Positions 1-11,932 of a stretch of DNA of 64,000 bases are shown here, piece after piece. The notes below the pieces were generated by a model. That model did no database searches, was not told where the DNA came from, and saw nothing but the letters and a program-made list of their open reading frames with translations. Made by a program: the position numbers and the translations under genes. Each line of letters begins with the position of its first letter. Within the stretch, counting starts at the first letter, position 1. Source of the stretch: Eudorina sp. 2006-703-Eu-15 (taxonomy: Eukaryota > Chlorophyta > Chlorophyceae > Chlamydomonadales > Volvocaceae); contig BDSI01000016.1 of the NCBI GenBank assembly GCA_003117195.1, positions 1,178,001 through 1,242,000 of the forward strand, in the 5' to 3' direction.

Positions 1-155
1 GCATCAGAGAACCGATGTGTGGTGAGGAATGGATGTGTGTGTGTGTCTCGACCTGAATCTGGACGTGCGGACGGAACCCATGCGCCGGTTGACGCCGCGG
101 TCCTTGCATGACCTCGCCCCGGCTCATTCCCCCTCTCAGCGCCGCCGCTACCCAC
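1..155 (-). other. Intron of the kinase gene at the left edge
   Basis: The donor GTGGGT (150-155, minus strand) ends the kinase exon. No convincing acceptor follows before the window edge, so the next exon is outside the window. Confidence 0.5.
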
Positions 156-3100
156 CGCTCCTCAGCGCCACCAGCAGCGAGCCCTGGTCCGCGTCCTCCA
201 TCACGATCCGCGTCAGGTAGTCCCCGGGCCGCGCGTTCAGCCGCTGCATGATCTGCTGCAGCGTCTGCCAGCCCCGCTCCAGAACCTCCTGCCGCACCAT
301 CTCCGCCTCATTCGCTGCCAGCGCCTGCGCCGCTGGCGACGCCCCCGCGTCGACGCTGCCGCTGCCCGTCGCCACCGCGCCGCAGGTGGCCGAGCCGCTT
401 CCGACCGCCGCCGCGCTGGAGCCGTTGGCGGATCGCGTCAGGTCCATGGCGCTGCACATCATGACCGAGCCCGTGATGCCGCCCAGCCCGGCGCCACCTG
501 CGGCGCCACCGCCCAGGATTTGAACAAGGTTGGGGGAAATGACGTTGCTGCTGAGGCGCTTTGCGCTGGAGACCGTGGTGCTGCGAGTGTAGACGGTGCT
601 GCCGGTCCGGCTCTGCCCCAGTCCTAGACCCGCGACTGAACCGCCGCCGCCGCCGCGGAGGTTGTGCAGCGGCCGCATCGCCTCGCCGGCGAGCGGCCGC
701 GGCGACGCGGCCATGCACGGCTGCTGCAGCAGCAGCATCGGCAGCGTCGGCGTGACCCCAGGCCTGCCGTTGCTGCCGGAGCAGAGGCCGCTGGAAGACG
801 TCGCGACATGGCTGCGACCGTTGCTCTGGGTGGGGCTCTGGCTCTTGCCGTGATTTGGGCTCGTGCCCAGAGCGCAGGGTTCGGCCGCCAGCTGCCCCGC
901 CCTGCTGCCGCCAGGGCTGTGGCCCTCCTGGCTGCTGTCGTTCTCGCAAGGGAGCGGCAGCGGCACCCTAGACGACCCAGGCGCCATGCAGCACGCGCTC
1001 AGGACGGTGCTGCCCACGCTTCTGGCGCTCCGGCCGCCGCTGCCGGGGCCGCATTCCAGTGATGCATCTGCCGGCAGAGCCGGCGCCGGCGGCTCTGCCG
1101 GCGACTCCACCGCGGTTGCAACAGCAGCAGCAGCGTCCGTCGGCGACGCCACGCACAGCAGCCCGGCCCCGGCCGGGCCTGGACCGATCGATGGGAGGCG
1201 CTCCTCGCCGAGCTCCTCGTCGCCGGCGGCGGCGGCAGCGGCGGCGGCGCCGCCGCCGGTTGGGCCGCCGACGACGTTGAGGCTGCTAAGCAGCCGCATG
1301 CCCGGCTCGCGTGAGTCGGTCTGTACGACTGTGCCGGACAAGGTATGCTCACAGTACGACAACATGAACTCCCCCGCCTGGATATCTTCCGGGATGGATG
1401 GGTACGTGTTCAGCGTGCTGGCGAATTGCAGCCGGCTGCCCGCGCGGACTAGCGTGCTCCGCACCCGGCCTGCAAATGCCGTGGCCGGACAGGCGAGCAA
1501 CGGCGACTGGATGGGCTGTTGCTGCTGCTGTTGTTGCGACGGTGACGACGACGCGGCACCGGCCGCGTTGGTCTCCAACGAGGCCGCCTGGAGGACGGTG
1601 GCGGTCGCGCCCTCCTGCATCCCCAGGCCCTGCTGGAACGAAGCCGGGGCCAGCGGGCTGCCGCCGCCGCCAGTGCCGCCGTCACCGCCACCGCCGATGC
1701 CGCTGCTGGCCAGTCCGAGTGTAATGCTGCGCTGCGCCGGCGGCAGCGCCACGCCGAGCAAGGCCGCGTGGTTGCCGGTGTTGGGGCTGGCCGCGAACCA
1801 GGTGCTGCCGGCACTGTCCCGGCTGAAGAACGACGCGATGGTGCCGCTGTGGCCGCGTGTGGTCATAGCTCCTCCGCCCGCCAGCACCGTCCCCTCGGCC
1901 GCGGCAGCTCCGCCGGCGCCGCGCGCGGACGGCGCGACCGCGCCGTCACCCGTCGCCAGCGACGGAAAGATGATGTGGCTGCTGGGCACGTCGCTGATGC
2001 GGAAGAACTCGGTGCGTGAAGCTGACCAGGAGGCGTCGAGATCCGCACGCGGGCGGCGCCGCTGCTGCGAGTCAGGGCGCACTGACTGCAGCCGCGGGTC
2101 CTGCTTGTCACCCTGCTCCTGATGCTGGAGTTGCTGCTGTTCGTGATGGCGATGGTGACCGCGGAGCGGGCCCCCAGGCAGCGGCTCCGGCACGGGCACC
2201 GGCGCCGTCGGCCCTGGCGGCAGCGGCGCCAATCTGCTGGTGGGACCTGTTTCGCCGGGTGTCGCCGACACACGCAGCAGCGGTAGCATCGTCTGCATGC
2301 GCAACCTGGCAGTGGAGGCTGTGAAAGACCGGTGCCGGCTGAGGACGAGGCGGGTGAGCGGGCTGCCCCCCGGGGAGATCGGCCGGGCGCGGGGCACGGC
2401 GGCAGCGCCTGCTGCCGCTGAGGCGCGGACCATGTCAAGTACGTTGGCGGTGAAGGTGGCCGAGGCCGCTCTGCCGCCCTGCATCCGGCCCTCCCGCGGA
2501 CCACCGCCGCCCTCCACCCCAAGCAACACGGCCCCGGCCCCCGACACGCCGGTGCTGCCGCCGCCGCCAGTACCTGTCCCGCCGCCGGTGCTGCTGAGCC
2601 CCAGGACGACCGCCGGCAGCAGCGTCGTTGAGGACGGCCTGCACCGGGTGGCCGGTGCCGCGACCGCCGCACCAGGGGGACTCGGGTACGGGGCGGGACG
2701 AAGTGCACTGTTGCTACCGGCAGCCCCGCAGCTGCCGCCGCCCCCGGCCCCTCCCCCGGTCCGCCGGCCCTTGCCGCCCCCCCGGCGGCCGTGCTTCGCG
2801 GCAGCAGCGGCAGCCTTTCGCTGCTCACGCGCCGCCATGGCCGCAAGCGCCTCCGGCAGCTCCAAAAAATTATCCGGCGTGATGCGCGTTACGTGCCAGC
2901 TGAATGTCGCAATGATGTTCGGATGCGCCAACGCGCGGCTAAGCAGGCCCTCGGTTGCCGGCGCCGCCATGCCGTCTGTGCCGCGCGCCACCAGGTACTT
3001 GATAGCCACCGTCCTATCACCACCAACACCATCGCCGCCGCCGCTGCTGCTGCCGCCACCGGCGCTTGGATTCGCGATCCGGCCGCGGTACACCAGGCCC

Positions 3101-4493
3101 ATGGATCCCGAGCCGATCAAGGTCAGGTCGCCGACCTGGCCTGCCGCTCGCACCACATCCAGGCAGCTGGCGCGGCGGGTTAGGTCCTGTACGGCAGCCA
3201 GGGAGAGGTTTCCGGTGTCCGGTTCCACCACGCCCGCCAACTGTGTGGACAAGGACCGGAGCCCTGCCGATAGGATACCCGCCAGCAGGCCCCAGCGGGA
3301 GGGTCGGGAGGTGGTCGTGCCGCCGCTGGCGTACGACGCGACGGAAGACGCTCGGCTGCCTGCAGCGGCAAAAATGGAGCCGCCACCGGGGACAGGGCCC
3401 CCAGAGCCAAGTGGGATCGTGTCTGGAAACAGGGTATCTCGCCCGCTGTTCAGGCTGCTTATGTTGGACGCGCTGCTGGGCGTGGTAGTGGACCGGCCGA
3501 AGAGCGGCTGGACCGCTGGGCCGGCGGCGGTTGCGGCGGCGGGTCCGCCGCCGCCGGTGGCGTCAGCGGGAAGCGCCAGGGACCTGCCGCTGCCGCCGTC
3601 CTGGGAACCGCGCAAGTGCAGTTGGCGGGAGGGCAGTGGTCCCACGTGGCTGTCACTGCTGCCGCCGGTGCTGTTAGCTCCCGTAAGTACGAGCCCTGCG
3701 ACACGGCGGCCAGGCGACCAAAGCGGGCGATTGAGTCTTCCCAATGGAGCACACACATTGTCTGTCGTGTGTGTGAAGCAAATGAGGAACGTGAGGAACG
3801 CGGCACGCTTTCCGGACGGACAAACGGACGGACAGACTGACGGACTCCAGCATGGTTTCGAGGCGGATCCACGTCTGACTCACCTCCTGCTGATGCTTCT
3901 GTGCGCTCAACCGAGGAAGCTTGGGACCTGCGCGAAGGACCCCCGAGTGAGTTCGCGGGCGATCCGCAGGTCCCCCCAGGCTGCTGCAGGGTGGCGCTCC
4001 TCGAGACATAATGCGCCCGCGCCCCCGATCTCCGCTTGACCCTGCTGCCCCCGCTGCTGCCCGCGCGCGCGCCGAAGCACGCCCATCCACACAGCCACCG
4101 CCTCAAATGATGCCGGATGCCGCCACTGCTCCCTGACCCGCCGCACGTGGTCTGAGGCTGGTTCACGGTCTGTGACTCGGCGGCGCTCGGCTGCTGAGCG
4201 GTCCCGCCAGCGCCGATGCTGGTAATTTCCCTGAAGGACTCCGGTCGCTGCAGGAGCGGCGACAGGGCTCCTTGTTCGTTTCTGCTGCTGGCGGGGCTGC
4301 TGCAGCGCGTGACGCCTCCGAGCTCCAAGCTATGGTGCGGCCTGACGGGAGGCTGGGCCGGGATGGGCTCGTCCGCGGCAGACATTCGCCCGCCAGTATG
4401 GTGGGTGCAGGCCTGGACGGACAGAGCCGGGCAGCGTGGCTGCTTGATGGATGCGGGTACCAAGGGCAAATTCCGGACTGTTTCATGAAGCAT
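156..4493 (-). CDS. Protein kinase with giant N-lobe insertion (5' part)
   Basis: Two exons are in the window: 3884-4493 (ATG at 4493, donor GTGAGT) and 156-3695 (acceptor GTCGCAG, donor GTGGGT). Phase 1 is kept at the junction. The residues before the kinase domain are Ser/Gly/Pro-rich with no recognised domain. A glycine-rich loop, GSGSMGLVYRG, lies near residue 390 (about 3085-3120), and VAIKYLV supplies the ATP-binding lysine near residue 433. An alpha-C-like segment, TEGLLSRALAHPNII, follows. After the beta-4-like FSWHVTRI the frame enters about 890 residues of Ala/Gly/Ser/Gln low complexity. It returns to kinase sequence at YLTRIVMEDADQGSLL, which looks like beta-5 and the hinge. The catalytic loop and C-lobe must lie beyond position 1, so activity cannot be judged. 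Substrate and pathway are unknown. Long inserts are common in volvocine kinases. Confidence 0.75.
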
Positions 4494-6622
4494 TTTCCAG
4501 GATTGTCTGGATTGAGACGCGCCTCAACACCCTGTGCTACGACAGGTTTTCGACCAAGGCACCGTGTCCTGAAGCAGGTTACAGCAAATCAAAACTGACG
4601 TACCAGCACTTCATCATGCCAGGACAAGACCACGTTCTGCACGCTAACGCAAGTACGTTCTACAAGCGGTTTGGTCAAACCTTGACGTATGGCGCGCACG
4701 TATGAAACACGGTAAGACCGAAAACAACGAATGAACATGCAGATCCTGTACATTTTGGTAGCCTTCAGGCGCAAATAATCCCGTTGACATAATTTAGCGA
4801 CACCGCGCTGTTGATGTCCGAGGTCCTTGTCCAAACCCCAAACGGCTTGCAAGCGCTACAACATGTAGCCAATATACTCTTATCGCGACGGCTTTGGGGC
4901 GCAATTGCTGCGAATTCACCACTGCCCAAACAGGTCAGCATTACCTTTCACGGACGAATCCTCCGCGCCAGCAGCGCGAACTCCTTACAACACGTGTAAC
5001 TGTGCTCGTTTGGTAGACAAAGCAAACATGTGTGGCGCAGGCAACCGGGTTGCTGATCGATTGAGTGCGCATACTGAACTCAGAGCATCAAAACATTGCG
5101 CACTGGCCACAGCCAAAATTGATTAATGAGTAGCCCATTTACAAACAAACTGAAGACGATGTCCTGGTGCACCCACCCACCCATGGCAAACAAGGAAGGA
5201 TCATTAAGGTTTCTCACAGGTCAAGCTCTAATAGTATGGCTGAGAAGCTTTTGAAATTTGTGAATATAGTGTGGGGCGTGCGTCCTGTGAGCTGCTTCGC
5301 AAAAAGGGTTGCAGTACACATGATACGTCGCAAGGGTAAAAACTGGAAATCCAACTAGACTGGCCGTGCCTTGCAGTAGATATCAAGGGCTTCTACGTAA
5401 TGCATCAAATGGAATTTGATAACGTGACCATTAGGAGCGGTTGGCATCATGCAGCATACAGATGGGTCAAAGATTGAAGCTCTTACGTCAGTCCATGTGA
5501 AATTTCTATACTATAAGTATCACACACTGCCACTTGCCTAATCCACTGGGTAGATCAACTGCCCGGCATCTGTACGGGGTAGGGTACGGGGTTTTCCAAC
5601 GCAGCTGCATAATTTCTTCAGAACTCGGTGTTCAAGCTGCGGCCGTCAAAGTACGTTCTTCCGTTGTCCCGTGACTTGGCCCCGATTATTCTTTTGCCCT
5701 GCATCCACGACCTGCATCACCGACGGTACGGATTTGTCAACCGGTCACAGTGTTGTTCAGACTTCCGAAGAGTCTGATTGTCGTTGCCAAGGCATTCCGT
5801 GGCACTTGCAATATACATAAGATTTGCCTCCTTTTCGACCACTGTAATTGGGTGTATTGCAGGATTGCGCTCGCATGGACCCAACCCGCGCAACGTATTA
5901 GCCGTACATAAAGTGACGTGCCTGGGCGCGGGAACGTCACGGCATGTACGATCACGCCCGTTTCGGTCAGACTAGGATTTTCTAGCGAGCGGCGCCAGTT
6001 GTACGTTTTCTTGTGCGCGGTTTGGGTTCATATGGGCTTCTCGTTAACCAACCCGGACCCGCGCCTAGCAGCCTCTTTCCGACCCGTAGCCCTACCGCCT
6101 AGGGCCCCGCCCGGCGGGACACCACAATGCCAGCGGCGGAGTTCAAAGCGGCGAAGTTTCACTGAACGCTTCATCACGCGGGGCCAGCTGCCGAAAGTGC
6201 CACACCCTTGGAAGGCGTATTGACTCCTGTGCCACGTATCGGTTCCCCAATCCATACCCTTGGAAGGGGGCCGCTGGTGCGGGGCGGGTGGCCGGTCGTG
6301 GGGCTATCACGACGGCAGGTGCCCCCTTGGGAGCGCTTTGCTTGGAAATTTCAGTGGAGCCATGGCCCAAGTGGTGCACGCTGCAGCCGTACACACTACA
6401 TAAACACACACGTGCCATGAGCGCATCGCAGGTCGCACGACTGCACGCCAAACAACAAAGCCATTGGCCGCCTTGCTGTGCGGCCACGGTGCCGCCTCTG
6501 CATCCTCCGTCACAATCCAGCGCTCGCATGTATACAGGCGAGACCCGCTCTACCCGCCCCAGCGCCCAGGGACCAGCCCGCCCAGGACCGCTACAGCCGG
6601 CTCTTTCCCCCGCTCTGGACCG
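4494..6622. other. Intergenic region, kinase 5' flank to DUF218 3' end
   Basis: There is no supported coding sequence here; the short open frames lack domain sense, splice-consistent neighbours and GC3-rich codon use. Composition is closer to even GC than in the neighbouring exons. It should hold the kinase promoter (next to 4494) and the 3' UTR of the DUF218 gene (below 6623). I could not identify a TATA box or a clear poly(A) signal. Confidence 0.5.
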
Positions 6623-6966
6623 CTACAGCCGGCCCTTCACCCCGTAGTACGCAAGCGCCGCCAGCTCCCTCACCCAGTCCACCAGATCCGCCAGGCGGCT
6701 CACCACGGGTGGGAAATAGCCCGCGTGGAGCACCGTGGGGACGCGCGCCATGTACACCTGAATTGTGAGGCAAACACATTAACAAACAAACAAATGAATG
6801 AACAATGAATAACAAATGAATGAATATAGCGGGTTCGCCGGGTCGTCTGATTCAACCACGCAAGAAAGCACGCAAGATGACGTGACGGGTCAGCCTCTTG
6901 GGCCCGTGATGGGTCAGCCTTCTGGGCCCGTGATGGTCCTTCCGGTCGGGCGTAATCTAAACAACC

Positions 6967-6998
<32 letters not shown>

Positions 6999-8472
6999 CA
7001 ACAGCACCAGGCGGGCGGGTTTCTTTTCTAAACAACAGCACCAGTATCGCCTCATTTCATGATAAATGTGCAGTTCGCGCCCCGCACCTTTGGGGCGCCC
7101 TCCCCCGAATGCGATGCCGCGGAGCCCACCGCCGCCAGCCGCCGGAACACCCGCTCCGATCGCAGTTGGTGGAAGGGGCTGGTGACCACCAGCAGCGTCC
7201 CCCAGCCCCTCTGCCGGCATATCGCCAGGCTGAACACGGCGTTCTCGAAGGTGGACGTGGACGTGTCCTCTTCGAACCACCTGCAAGCGCCCGTCAGTCG
7301 CCCGTCAGGACCCCGCCGCGCAATACGGCATGGCACGCATGGGAAAGATCGACCGGTCGGATACACAGCACGGCAGCGCAAGCTCCCTCCCGGCGCTCCC
7401 AGCTACCCTAGCCTGATGCGACCATCCCCCCCGGGTGCTCGTCACAATGCCGCCCACCGCCTCGCACGAACACCTTACCCGCCAGCCCCACATTCCCCAG
7501 CTAGTTTTACCCACGCCAGTGTGCGCACCTGCCACCCCCACAAGACACTGACCTTCCACGATCCAACCCATCTCTAAATTGTGAATTGCTGAGGGGGCTG
7601 CCTCGGCACCGCGCCCTGCTGCCCACCTATCCGACGGGACATCTTGACCTGCCAGAAGCCCCTCAGCGTACTCGAGCATCACGTTGGCCTCGGTACGGCG
7701 TACGACAACGCCGCCGGGGTGCGAGCCGCTGAACAGCAGGTTCCGTGCTCGGCCCTGCACAGTTCCCATGCAAGGCGCCCGGCGGTTCACAACCCGCACG
7801 ATGTGCGTGCGCAACACATCCATGACCATGTGTAAGAACGTGATAACACAGCTGCGCATGATTTTGCACCGTGTGCTGCGCCGTGCCCGACGACGGCTCC
7901 GGCCGGACAGCCCTGTAGGGATCCCGTCCACTGACGCCGGGCAGCCACCATGGAGGACGCATAGCATGATTGTTGCAGAAGGCATTGAAAAGGTTTCGGC
8001 GGCCGCCTGAGCAGGAGGCAGGGATGATGACTCCTTGCGGTTTCGCTTGTTTTAATCCTTACTCAAATCGCTTGCCTTGATTCTTGACCGGCATGGAATA
8101 GGGGCGATGCTACTGCGCGCCTCATAGGGCCCAAACAGACCCACGCGGACCCACCTGCCGGAACGCGTCCACACCTGCTTGAACCCGGCCTTTCAGGGGC
8201 TCGGTGAGGCTCCCGTTCCTTCATACGCAGCGGGACGGGGTGCACGGAGGGGTGTGACGGCTGTCACTGTCGCGAGGGACGCAAGTGTGGAGGGCGGCCT
8301 TGCTTGCGAGGTCGGATTCTGCCGCCGACGGTGAGTCCTGCGTCTGGATGCGGGTTGGGCCGTCCGGGAGCTCACTTGCTGCCTCCCAGCTGTCCCAGGC
8401 ACATACCTAAAGAGGGCGTAGCCGAGGACTATGGCGACGTCAGCAACGACGTCGTCGGGCAGTGGCGGGCTC
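6623..8472 (-). CDS. DUF218 (YdcF-like) domain protein
   Basis: Exons on the minus strand: about 8407-8472 (5' limit uncertain), 8155-8209, 7627-7754, 7088-7280 and 6623-6757 (stop at 6623). Phase is kept at all four junctions. The spliced protein begins the fold with DVVADVAIVLGYALF, followed by RARNLLFSGSHPGG. Then come EANVMLEYAEGL and VPSDRWFEEDTSTSTFENA, where the STSTFEN segment is the family's conserved acidic/Thr/Asn patch. TLLVVTSPFHQLRSERVF carries the conserved TS-x-x-H-x-x-R motif. The C-terminus VVSRLADLVDWVRELAAL is helical. DUF218 proteins resemble bacterial YdcF and SanA; their biochemical role is poorly defined. The start codon is not resolved, and an N-terminal exon carrying a targeting or membrane segment may lie to the right. 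Confidence 0.85.
6964..7002. repeat. (ACC)n/(AAC)n trinucleotide repeat
   Basis: ACC units run into AAC units inside the last intron (6758-7087) of the DUF218 gene. It is a simple microsatellite with no evident function. Confidence 0.85.
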
Positions 8473-11187
8473 CTGGTATCAGGTGTACCGTATGGTGGCG
8501 GACACAGCAGGGGTACGGCGACCAGGACGTGGGCAGGCGAATCACAACGAGCGGAGGTCAGAAGCGACACGCTCGGCGAACAGCACGAGGGGCCAGACAA
8601 CAGCTACCGCTTAGGTAGTGGCTGCACCGATAATCGGTGCCGCAACGTAACAGCGCGGTCAGGCTAGTGGGGCCGTGAAGCATGCGATGCAGCACGCGCC
8701 GTGCCTGAGCCAGGGCCGTGACTGCAGTACGACACGAGCTTGTTCCGCACGCAGCTTGTTCCGCGCGCAGAGATCGCGCACGTAATAGATCCTGGAAACA
8801 AAAAATTCTTTAGTGTATGTGCACTTCACTTGGCTTCTCTTTACCTGGCTGCTAGGAGCCCATGGAGCCATCGAACAAAGGCTGGCGACAAGGCGAGGGC
8901 TATGCAGGCACCCAAGACCGGTACAATTCCTAGTTTATACATTGAATCTGTCTGGTTGCAGGTTTCACAACCCGATATGTGTCATCAGTGACAGTGTAAA
9001 TGCACTGTCGCTGCGTTACCTTCCATAGTCATTTGCAGCATTAAGAACTAAAGTTCGTATGATCAACTGTGCAAGCTGCACATCATTCGGTTGGCGGTGT
9101 CTAACTGACCAACTTCCGCTGGGCCGGACTGGGCGTAAAATCCTACCTTCCTAGGTATCGTACTAACCTTATGTCATAACGTAACAGTTTTCCCCATCCA
9201 CTGAAACCGATACCAACTTGTTACATTATGACATAAGGTTAGATAGGTGAAGCGGGGCACTGGGGACGCCCTTAAGACGAACAGGAACACACCGGACAAG
9301 CCCCGCGCACGAATGATTGATGGGCAGGAATAAAACACGAGACAGGAAAGCAGAGCGAAGGACTCGCATTGCCCGCATCCACTCCCCTAGAGGGACGACT
9401 CGGCCGTGCCCTGCCGTGCGAAGGACGCGCCGCACCCCAAGCAAGCCCTACCTGCTCGCCGGGCTTTTAGGCCCCTTACAAGCTCTCGTGCGGCCCAGGA
9501 CACAGAGGAGAAGGAGCGGGAGGAGGAGCGGGAGGAGGAGCGGGAGGAGGAGCGGCTGAGGGCCGAGTTCGACCGCTAGCGAGTGCCTACTTGGTGCCAC
9601 CACGATTCCTCATATCCCCAGGCATCTCCTGTTCCCCACCTGCAGGCACTGAATTGAACGCGCATGGGACGTTCTTGGCATTGTCTAGGATAAGTGTATA
9701 CGAGTCGGACTCGTGGTTGCAAGGAGAACGAACATTCAGGCGCAGACGGACAGATTGACAGTCGAATGGTTGAATTGCCAAGGTCAGATTGATGAACGTT
9801 CTATGAGATATAATAAACTGTGAACTTCAGCGCCAATTCCGATGGTCCCTTTGCAGAACGAACCGCACCCAGCCGTGCCGGCCATCGGGCTGCCTTGGGC
9901 TACTAGTACTTGATTGGCTCCAGTAAGACGCCTTTCAGGCCTAGAACTTTATACACGAAACTGTATTGAAGTGACATAAGCTAAGTACCTGACCGCTGAT
10001 CGGCGTCGTTAGCCAGCAGGGTTGGCCGTTGGAGTCCGTCGGACTGGAGTCTACTTGAGATACCAAGTACGTAACATGTTTCAACACGGCGTAACCTGAA
10101 GACTCACATCTTGTAACCTGGAGATTCATTATGTGTGACTAAACAAAGCAACAAAAGTAGCGTTGGCGTAAACAATAATGCAAGCCGTTGCGGCCACTAC
10201 GCGCAAGAGGCGAGCCATCACAGTGACTATGTTCCCGGAGCCGTTTTCCGTTTCAGTTCGCATAACTCATGAAGAGCTGCAATTAAGATTTTGATTCGAT
10301 TTAGTCTCCTATTAAAACGTTGTCCGGTCGACAGGCTGTGTGCATGGTCAGAGGAGTGCCCCAGGAGGGCTGCGGCATGTCGTTAAGGTTACTTATAACA
10401 ATTACCCAGGACGTAGCCCGCGTATGTATCTGGGTCCCATTCCCACGCACTTGTACGGATCACCTATTCGGTACAGCAATGGCGCGCCCAAGAGCAAGGT
10501 GTAAGCTAGTAACCTGGTAACTTGATCATGAACATACTTACTTGCATGCTACCTGTACCCTGTAGCTAAGGCTGGTCAAACATAGCAAATTGGATTCGTT
10601 CCACATGAGTCCATACATAACTTGTTTTGTGGATATTAACACATAGTTAAGGAACGGCAATGGACTCTTGCAGCTCGCCGCGTTGGTTGAGGTACCGACC
10701 ATGACAGTCGTTCAACGTTATCTCATATGCCTCGCGCTATTTTCAGTTATCGGTGAGGAACGTTCTCAAAGCAATCGATCCGCTTCCCGGGCTCAAATGC
10801 ATGGCTGACTTCGGGTGCATCGTGCGCGCTTTGCTGCCTTTGCACCCTGGGCGACGCAAACTTCGTATGCTATGCGAAGTAGTGCGTAAACTATAGCACG
10901 TTTAGTAGTCGCCGTACGACTTGTATACGCTATCTACGGTATAGTCACACGCGGGCGGTACTTTGTCAGAGCACCTTCGACAGCAGAGTGGAGTGATGCG
11001 TAGTGATGTGGCCTGGTGAGAAGACTATGATGACATGCACACACTATGATAGGCACAGATCATCCGACTGGGGTCCGTGCAGTGTTGTCACCACACATGA
11101 CAACAGGACGCAAGGTGTGCCCGCCGCCGCCGGTGTGCATGGGTGCCACGCACGCCCTTCAACCCGAGCTGGCCCTACCTTCCATGC
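8473..11187. other. Divergent intergenic region (DUF218 / receptor-like gene)
   Basis: About 2.6 kb between two divergently transcribed genes. I see no supported coding exon, although missing 5' exons of either gene could lie here. It contains a strong hairpin-forming inverted repeat (9163-9242), a short run of GGGAGGAGC units (about 9515-9553), and a 68-bp tandem duplication at its right end. It should include both promoters; no core elements were recognised. Confidence 0.45.
9163..9242. repeat. Inverted repeat, 24-nt arms
   Basis: The left arm 9163-9186 (CTAACCTTATGTCATAA...) and right arm 9219-9242 are reverse complements at 23 of 24 positions, separated by 32 nt. Such a palindrome could form a hairpin or mark the ends of a very short MITE-like insertion. 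No target-site duplication was confirmed. Confidence 0.85.
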
Positions 11188-11271
11188 ATGTACGCCGCCG
11201 GTGTGCATGGGTGCCACGCACGCCCTTCAACCCGAGCTGGCCCTACCTTCCATGCATGTACGCCGCCGGTG
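11132..11271. repeat. 68-bp tandem duplication
   Basis: A unit beginning GGTGTGCATGGGTGCCACGC occurs at 11132 and again at 11200. The first bases of a third copy start at 11268, so the period is 68 bp. Because 68 is not a multiple of three, the two copies would be read in different frames if both are coding. This obscures the 5' end of the receptor-like gene. Confidence 0.9.
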
Positions 11272-11861
11272 TGCCTGAACCTCCGCCCTACCGCTGGCCT
11301 GCCTGCAGCAGCTCCATGGATGCACCGCTGCCGCGCGACATCCACCAGCAGTCACAGCAGCCCAACCGCCGGCATGGCAAGCCATGTGTGCAATGTTGTC
11401 CTGAAAGGTGGCCCCGCTGGAGCCAACGGTGGCGTTTTCTCGCCGGACGAGTTTAGCATCCACTGCCGCTCGACTGACTATTCCACAAGCAACACCAGCT
11501 CCGGATTGGTGGTTGTACGCCTTGGGAAAAACTTGTTTGCGCACGTCAGCAATCTTGGTTCGGCAGCAAATGTGACTGGTGTTGCGTGGCAGGGTGATTG
11601 GCGAAGTGGACCGGTTGGGACACGCGCGCTGAGCAATAACAAGAATCCGCCGAGCACGCCCGCCCATCGGGAGCCGCCCAACAGTCCATCACTTGATTTT
11701 AACCTACAGCCTTCAGCCGGGGACCATGGCCATGCTCCTCACGATGCCCCCTTCAGTCGCGGTGGGGACAGCATCGCCACGCCTCCTCATGATGAGGGTG
11801 CTGGGGAGCCACCGATGACGAGCAGCAGCAGTGGCGATGTGGGTTCATCCAGTAGCAGCAC

Positions 11862-11932
<71 letters not shown>

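Noticed and set aside
863..2122. 419-codon plus-strand ORF opposite the kinase
   Set aside because: It is a shadow of the kinase insert, made of Ser/Pro/Ala low complexity with no splice partners.
2240..4039. Long plus-strand ORF (599 codons) opposite the kinase exons
   Set aside because: It is Pro/Ala/Arg-rich antisense of GC-rich low complexity, crosses the kinase intron and has no domain. The minus strand carries recognisable kinase motifs.
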